DNA of 64,000 nucleotides from Dryococelus australis (Eukaryota; Arthropoda; Insecta; Phasmatodea; Phasmatidae): NCBI GenBank assembly GCA_029891345.1, contig CM056994.1, positions 140,390,457 to 140,454,456 of the forward strand, read 5' to 3'. Shown piece by piece: positions 58,576 to 64,000 of this stretch (position 1 is its first letter; each line of letters starts with the position of its first letter). The notes under the pieces were generated by a model. It saw only the letters and a program-made list of their open reading frames with translations, ran no database searches and was not told where the DNA came from. The position numbers and the translations under genes were made by a program.

Positions 58576-59194
58576 ACCGCCATCTACATAGTTCCTTCAT
58601 CGTCTATTAGAGTGCGCAAATCACCAGTGTATATTTATTTACAACGTAATTATTTTTGTAATTTTCCATACAGGACAAGGTATAAAAAATTGTTCGAAAG
58701 TACATTCCAGGCAGGAATTTGTAAAAAATATTCTATTTTCAAGAGTTTAATTATTTCTAATCAATATTTTTTCTTAATATTTTACTTTATGCAATGTGTT
58801 TTTACTGTTGTGCGAAAAATAAGTCGACTAGCCTTGTAACCACGCACGTGCCGACAGGTTCGCCAGGGCAGATACGTCAGTTGTGACATGAACGTGCAGT
58901 GATGTAGGCAAGCACCACACGGGGAAAGGAAGGGAGGCCAATAATCGCGAAGCACTCGGCTGGCTGGCCTTGTCAATCAGACATTTATGAAGCGATACAT
59001 TAATAAACAAGTAGAATAATTACATTTAATTTATTTATCATTTGAAAAATGCTGAAAAAAATCATTTAAAGATACAGTTAAATGTATCTTAAATGCATTT
59101 TCAATGTAAAAATCGATTTAAATGATTTAAAATATAAAATTTCACACTTTGCCATGATAGCTGATAACATTTTAAAAAAGAAAGAAATGATCTT
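58576..59194. other. Unassigned DNA
   Basis: A GC-richer patch at about 58835-58980 has open frames on the minus strand without known likeness. The rest is AT-rich. Confidence 0.4.
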
Positions 59195-59272
59195 GCTCGG
59201 ACAGGATTTTAACCTAGGAACTTCGGGCTACACGTGAGGAATGCTAGCTACTAAACCACCAGTCCCACAACA
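59195..59272 (-). repeat. tRNA-like sequence (SINE head or tRNA pseudogene)
   Basis: On the minus strand TGGTTTAGTAG fits the polymerase III A box exactly. GTTAAAATC, about 35 bp later, fits the B box with one mismatch. The segment begins GTGGGACTGG and ends CCTGTCCGAGC, about the length of a tRNA. Stem pairing is poor, so it is not a working tRNA. Confidence 0.45.
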
Positions 59273-59279
59273 TATATAA

Positions 59280-60600
59280 GTGTCTAAGTGAAAATGGCGA
59301 ATTCCCTCGACAATTAGAAAAATATTTTAACGTTTCGTTATGTATTTTCAATCAATACATATAAAGCTTAAGAATACCATATTTTTGAGTTTTTTGTTTA
59401 TTTAAAGGCAGGCGATATATCGTATTCAAATAATTTCCTTATTTTAAGTCGGAGTCTGAATAATACGGCCTATGCTCACATCTTATTATTTTTATATGTT
59501 ACTTTTAAATAATTATGTAGCAAAGCAAGTAGAGATAGTAAGCATAAGACTATGTACAAGGATATGTGAATATACATTGCGAACTCTTAGGAGGCAGACA
59601 ATCTCGTGAAAATTTTTGGTAAAAAGCACCATTACTAATTCCGGGATTTTTTATTTATTTCAGCCCTATATAACCAAAGTAATTGGCTTTAAACAATATT
59701 TATTCGTAACGATATGTGTTTATAGGAAACAGGTTGCAATACAACATAGTTAAATACGAAATTAAAAAAAAAACATTTATTATTCGATTTTAAAATTAAA
59801 TTAATTTTTTTAAGTTTTACTGAAATCGTATGTAAAAGAAAGCACAGCAATAAAGTTCTCACCTCTTCATTTCATGCCTTCTTTCTTCAAGAATTAATAC
59901 CACACTTTGTTAATTCTTCACTGCATCGACTATTTTTCATAGGCATAATAATCCTGCCCGGATTTTATTCAATGTATGCATTGTGAATAAAACAACCATA
60001 ATCATATTCTTTTTTTATATGGGTAAGTAGGCAGGGTACAACACCAGCGAGAAATTGACGAATTTTTAAAAATATCATATGTATATATTTACATACTTCA
60101 GACTACAAAAATTAAAATATAATTCTTAAATCTTTTCCACGCCATTCGCGTAGTGTCTTTACACCTGCAATCTCAACTTTCATGTATTGAATATAATCCC
60201 TTTATACACAGCTCAAGACAGTCTATGCTAGCAAGCATCAAACCAGAATCCTTGACCATATATTCTTCTGGACAATATTTCATCACTGCCACTGTCAATC
60301 TAAGATTCCTAACTGGAACCTAGTTGACTATAGAGGTACCATACCCGACTATGTAACTCATGCATGCCATCTGCTCTACTGACCAACAAAATACTTACAT
60401 AGACCTGCAATAAGTTTGTTTTTTAAGTTTAACATTTTAAGACTATGTATTTTAATTTATATAGTTTTTTTTCTAGCCGAGGCTTATTTTCCAGAATTTT
60501 TAAATTTATTGTTCAGATTTAACTTATGTGATTCTTAAACATTTTAATTACATGTAGGAGCTTTTCACTTACACTGACCTTATAAAAAAACTTTAGTTAC
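59280..60600. other. Unassigned AT-rich DNA
   Basis: Nothing recognisable was found in this stretch. Confidence 0.5.
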
Positions 60601-63060
60601 CCCTCATAATTTCTGCTTTACTTTTCGGCGCCAGTCAAATATATACTAGTCAATATACCACCATACCATTCATAATAAAAACCAAGTTATACCAGACCAC
60701 CCAACAGCCCATCACCTATTAACAAAGAATAAATTAAATCTAACTGATACACTCAATACACCAAAAACAATATCAATCATAACTGGAGCAAATAAACAGC
60801 TGAGGCCGGTTCGTAACCTTAAACCTATTATTTTTGTTCTATCAACCAACACCGCTTATACCTACCAACCATACCACCCACTAGAACTCTAGCATACCTC
60901 ACATATTCGTCAACACAGACCATACAAAGCAAAAATACAGCCCATAACAGTGGCACAAACAAATTCTTCTCATATAATCCACCATGTTGGTTGACACCAG
61001 TCAGAATTCGGTAACCACCCATTCCAAAAACTTTCAACTATGGAATGCCTTACCATTAGAGGACTCACCAACACACACATCCATCTATAGATGACCCATA
61101 ATGACTCAAATTGACTCCGTGGACGAGTAGCAGGAAGCGGAAGAGGAGCAGTAGGAGGAATTAGCACAAACAAGCTTCTTTATGACATTAAGCATGTTTT
61201 AGACTGTCTCTTAAAATTATATATCTCCATAGTTACATCGCTCTTACCACCCATTCCATTTGCTCTACCGACCATCACCAGACTAAATAAACTCACCACG
61301 CATAGAGTCCACTACGATTAAAGCATACACCAGCCCACACCCATTAAAATATACCAAAAATTGTAGGTCCAACATGTTTGTCATACCATCAGACACCAGC
61401 CGAATATCATACAACCCATCAAATAATCAAACCGGATTATATCAATCATCTATACCATTAAAAATACTGACAACCACACCTCAGACATACCAAAAAATAT
61501 ATGAGTAACCCTGCAGACTAGGAATACGGGGTATTATACCAACTCTAACCCCAGCATATGTCAGTCATGCCACACAGATAATATATATGCTACATAACAA
61601 CTAAAATCATACAACCCTTAATCCATCCATTAAGCCCAACAACCATAATATATATTAGGTGACAACTCTCCAGCATAGTTGACATTAATATAATTCAATC
61701 TATCAAAAAACCAAACCTGTTAATTATGCCAGCCATCCATACTTATAGCTGCTCTTATGAAACCTACCAGGTAACATACCTCCAGCATACTATACAATCA
61801 TATTTGTAACCTAATGGTACTGAGTACTAAAACTGATCAATAATAACTATCGCCATGACATCAGCTTCCTTAGCCATGCAATGTCGAAAGTCATGAAACT
61901 CAGCATACCAAATTACTATCCAATCTGAACATATCAATGAACCGCCACATCAGATAGCCATACCATACCAAACATTAAGGATAAAATATATAATTCGCCC
62001 TTAACCATGGATACATCAGTCATGCTATTGAAAATACATACCATATCAACCACAATAATTCAGACATACTTATCAATCATATATGTCAACTAAATTGACT
62101 ACCATTTCACCCCATCTCAATTCACCAGTTACACATATAAACAAGCCATACCAGCAACTGAGCCAATAAAATATTTCATTCATTAGCTCCAACCATGCAA
62201 ACATAAATTCAATACCATAATTTAATTATCTGTAACACCCATTCAGTGTTAATTCCCAGATATATTATACCATACAATCATACTATCTAACTATACCAGC
62301 TAAGCATTCTGTCCCTCTTATACTAACTAAACATCCCATCAAACAATTTCGCTCTCACAAACTAATCACAGAATAAAAACATTCTCCCCACACCATCGAA
62401 GCTACACTTTCGTCATACTGCCAAAACTACCGAACATGAATCAGGTTACACCACTTAACACAATGGCTATACCAACTATACAAGAAACTAACTGTACAAT
62501 CATGTCATAATGATAGGTTATACAACAAAGATGTATTAGGTAAAAAAGAAACAAGCAATTCAGGCAGCCCAAACCGGCATTTAATACCATCATATTACTC
62601 CATCCATTTCAGCAATTCCAAGAGACCACACAAAAAAAACATACTAGTCAGAGGTACTGACAAAATATATTACCAAAAAAAACTACATATCACAACCATG
62701 CAGAGAGTTCAAACAGTATATACATTCTAAAAGCATCTCTACCAAAGATGAGCTGACATATATTCATATTATTGTCCGACTGACTTTCATAATATTAAAG
62801 CCACACATTTCGACCTTATATACAAACCATCACTCCTGTTGTCATACCTCCTGTCCTTTTTTAAACATAAATACAGACACGTCACGCTCAGAAGCAAAGC
62901 TATTCCATAAAAATTAACTCCCTCCTACTTGCAACCCAAAATAATACAATATCCCAATCACACATCTCAGACATCGCTACCACCATACTGATAGGCCATA
63001 CAAGCAAGACACACCACCAAACCAGTCAACCAATGTATATACCCAGGTCATCATTCAGAA
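60600..63060. repeat. G-poor, CATACCA-rich degenerate repeat tract
   Basis: For about 2.4 kb the plus strand has very little G and keeps returning to words such as CCATACCA, ATACCA, ACCATAC and ATCATACAACC. No coding segment fits. The pattern suggests an old, strongly diverged tandem repeat or a stretch with lasting strand-specific mutation. Confidence 0.5.
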
Positions 63061-64000
63061 CAGTTTAAAAACAAGAGAGACCGCAATCACATCTCTATCA
63101 AATCTCTCGAGAGGTTAGATCTCTCGAATGGTAGATACGAGTATGGCCGACCATCTTGCAAACGAGATGATGGCGAAGGGTAGAGTATAACGACATTAGT
63201 TCCAACATTGCTGCTTCGAGAGTGCCTGTCGACAAGATTACATTCACCTAATATGACAGCCTGCGAGGGTACCCATACAACACTTTCCTATTGCAATATA
63301 CCCATTCATTACAGAATATATCTACAAAGCTAACACATTACATACAACATTAAGAGTTCTCGTCGATAACACACAAACATATGCAAACGTTTCAGCAGAC
63401 AAATAAATGACTGTCACTGATCATTTTGTCAACGACTAATGCGAGCCATAATTTCCAGGGTAAAAAGTAAATATTGTTTCTTATTATATATTCCACGCAC
63501 ACACAAACATATAAACACAATTAAATAAATACCTAAACCTTTATTACATGCTACCATTCTGGTTTACCTGAACACACCAACCATTTATATATTTCGCGAA
63601 CTTAGTAACATACAAGGGAAGAATATATCATATCTTAAATCCATCCATATGTAATTAAACAGATCACATAATGTATAATTCATTACTTTAAAAAAATATG
63701 TTTCCGCAAAACTCTAAATAATAATATCTCCATATACATCTTACATACAAGAAATAAACATCACATATAACCTGGTTGTATAGCATGCAAAAGCGACTAA
63801 TATATTTATACACATATTCGGTATGACAAAGTTTCGAACATTCTACCAGCTTTTACCAAATACACATCCAAGATATTCCATTTACTTAAAAACACTCGCT
63901 ATCACTATTCAATTTCGTCTCTCATATAGACAAAGATTTTGAAATTTCCTCGCAAAAATGTTAGCACCATACCAGGATATTCTATTCACTGGAGAGTATT
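63061..64000. other. Unassigned DNA at the window end
   Basis: No gene is seen. A short palindromic cluster with ATCTCTCGAGAG and a second ATCTCTCGA lies at about 63100-63130, within a slightly GC-richer patch to 63270. Confidence 0.4.

Noticed and set aside
58186..58839. 217-codon open frame rich in Ser, Phe and Leu
   Set aside because: It is the translation of a CT-rich low-complexity tract. There are no domains, and the non-repetitive tail is short.

Overview
The window is AT-rich, intron- and repeat-laden arthropod (most likely insect) nuclear DNA. Nearly everything recognisable in it is a decayed mobile or viral element, and no complete host gene is visible. The arthropod assignment rests on the element types: Polinton/Maverick (adintovirus-like) relics with a BRO gene, Tc1, Mutator-like and Helitron elements, and a Ty3/Gypsy retrotransposon. 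The species cannot be told from the sequence.

Region 1 (1 to about 15.9 kb) is a large Polinton/Maverick or adintovirus-like relic, broken by many stops and frameshifts. Its genes are a major capsid protein (minus), a conserved Polinton protein (plus), a phospholipase A2-type domain (plus), an adenovirus-type protease with its hydrophobic companion segment (plus), a fibre-like protein (plus), a small zinc-ribbon protein (plus), a retrovirus-type integrase (plus), a BRO-N protein (minus), a matrix metalloproteinase zymogen-like gene (minus), an A32-type packaging ATPase (minus), a penton-like minor capsid protein (plus), a protein-primed DNA polymerase B (minus), a SAP-like protein (minus) and a zinc-module repeat protein (minus). 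A Tc1 fragment sits at 2952-3522. The metalloproteinase lies directly behind the ATPase on the same strand. It keeps a signal peptide, cysteine switch, zinc site, Met-turn region and hemopexin-like repeats, and is the most striking find.

Region 2 (16.4 to 27.4 kb) is a minus-strand Ty3/Gypsy element with LTRs at both ends and gag, protease, reverse transcriptase, RNase H and integrase relics. Its unusually long 3' part (17.0-20.6 kb) seems to hold other inserted DNA, perhaps including another LTR.

Region 3 (about 30.3 to 54.1 kb) reads as a second, different Polinton relic stretched by insertions. It has polymerase B (minus, 30.3-33.0 kb), unknown minus-strand fragments (38.7-40.6 kb), major capsid (41.2-42.4 kb), penton-like (42.7-43.2 kb) and protease (43.3-43.9 kb) on the minus strand. 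ATPase (49.5 kb), a coiled-coil protein, the conserved Polinton protein and integrase (to 54.1 kb) follow on the plus strand. A 237-bp Helitron and a Mutator-like transposase are inserted in its left half, and about 1.75 kb of other DNA splits its integrase.

Region 4 (54.1 to 64 kb) holds no element genes. It contains a roughly 70-bp minisatellite, a CCAAT-containing repeat cluster, a short inverted-repeat element, two exon-like segments with good splice sites, a CT-rich low-complexity tract, a tRNA-like SINE head and a 2.5-kb tract in which the plus strand is strikingly poor in G.
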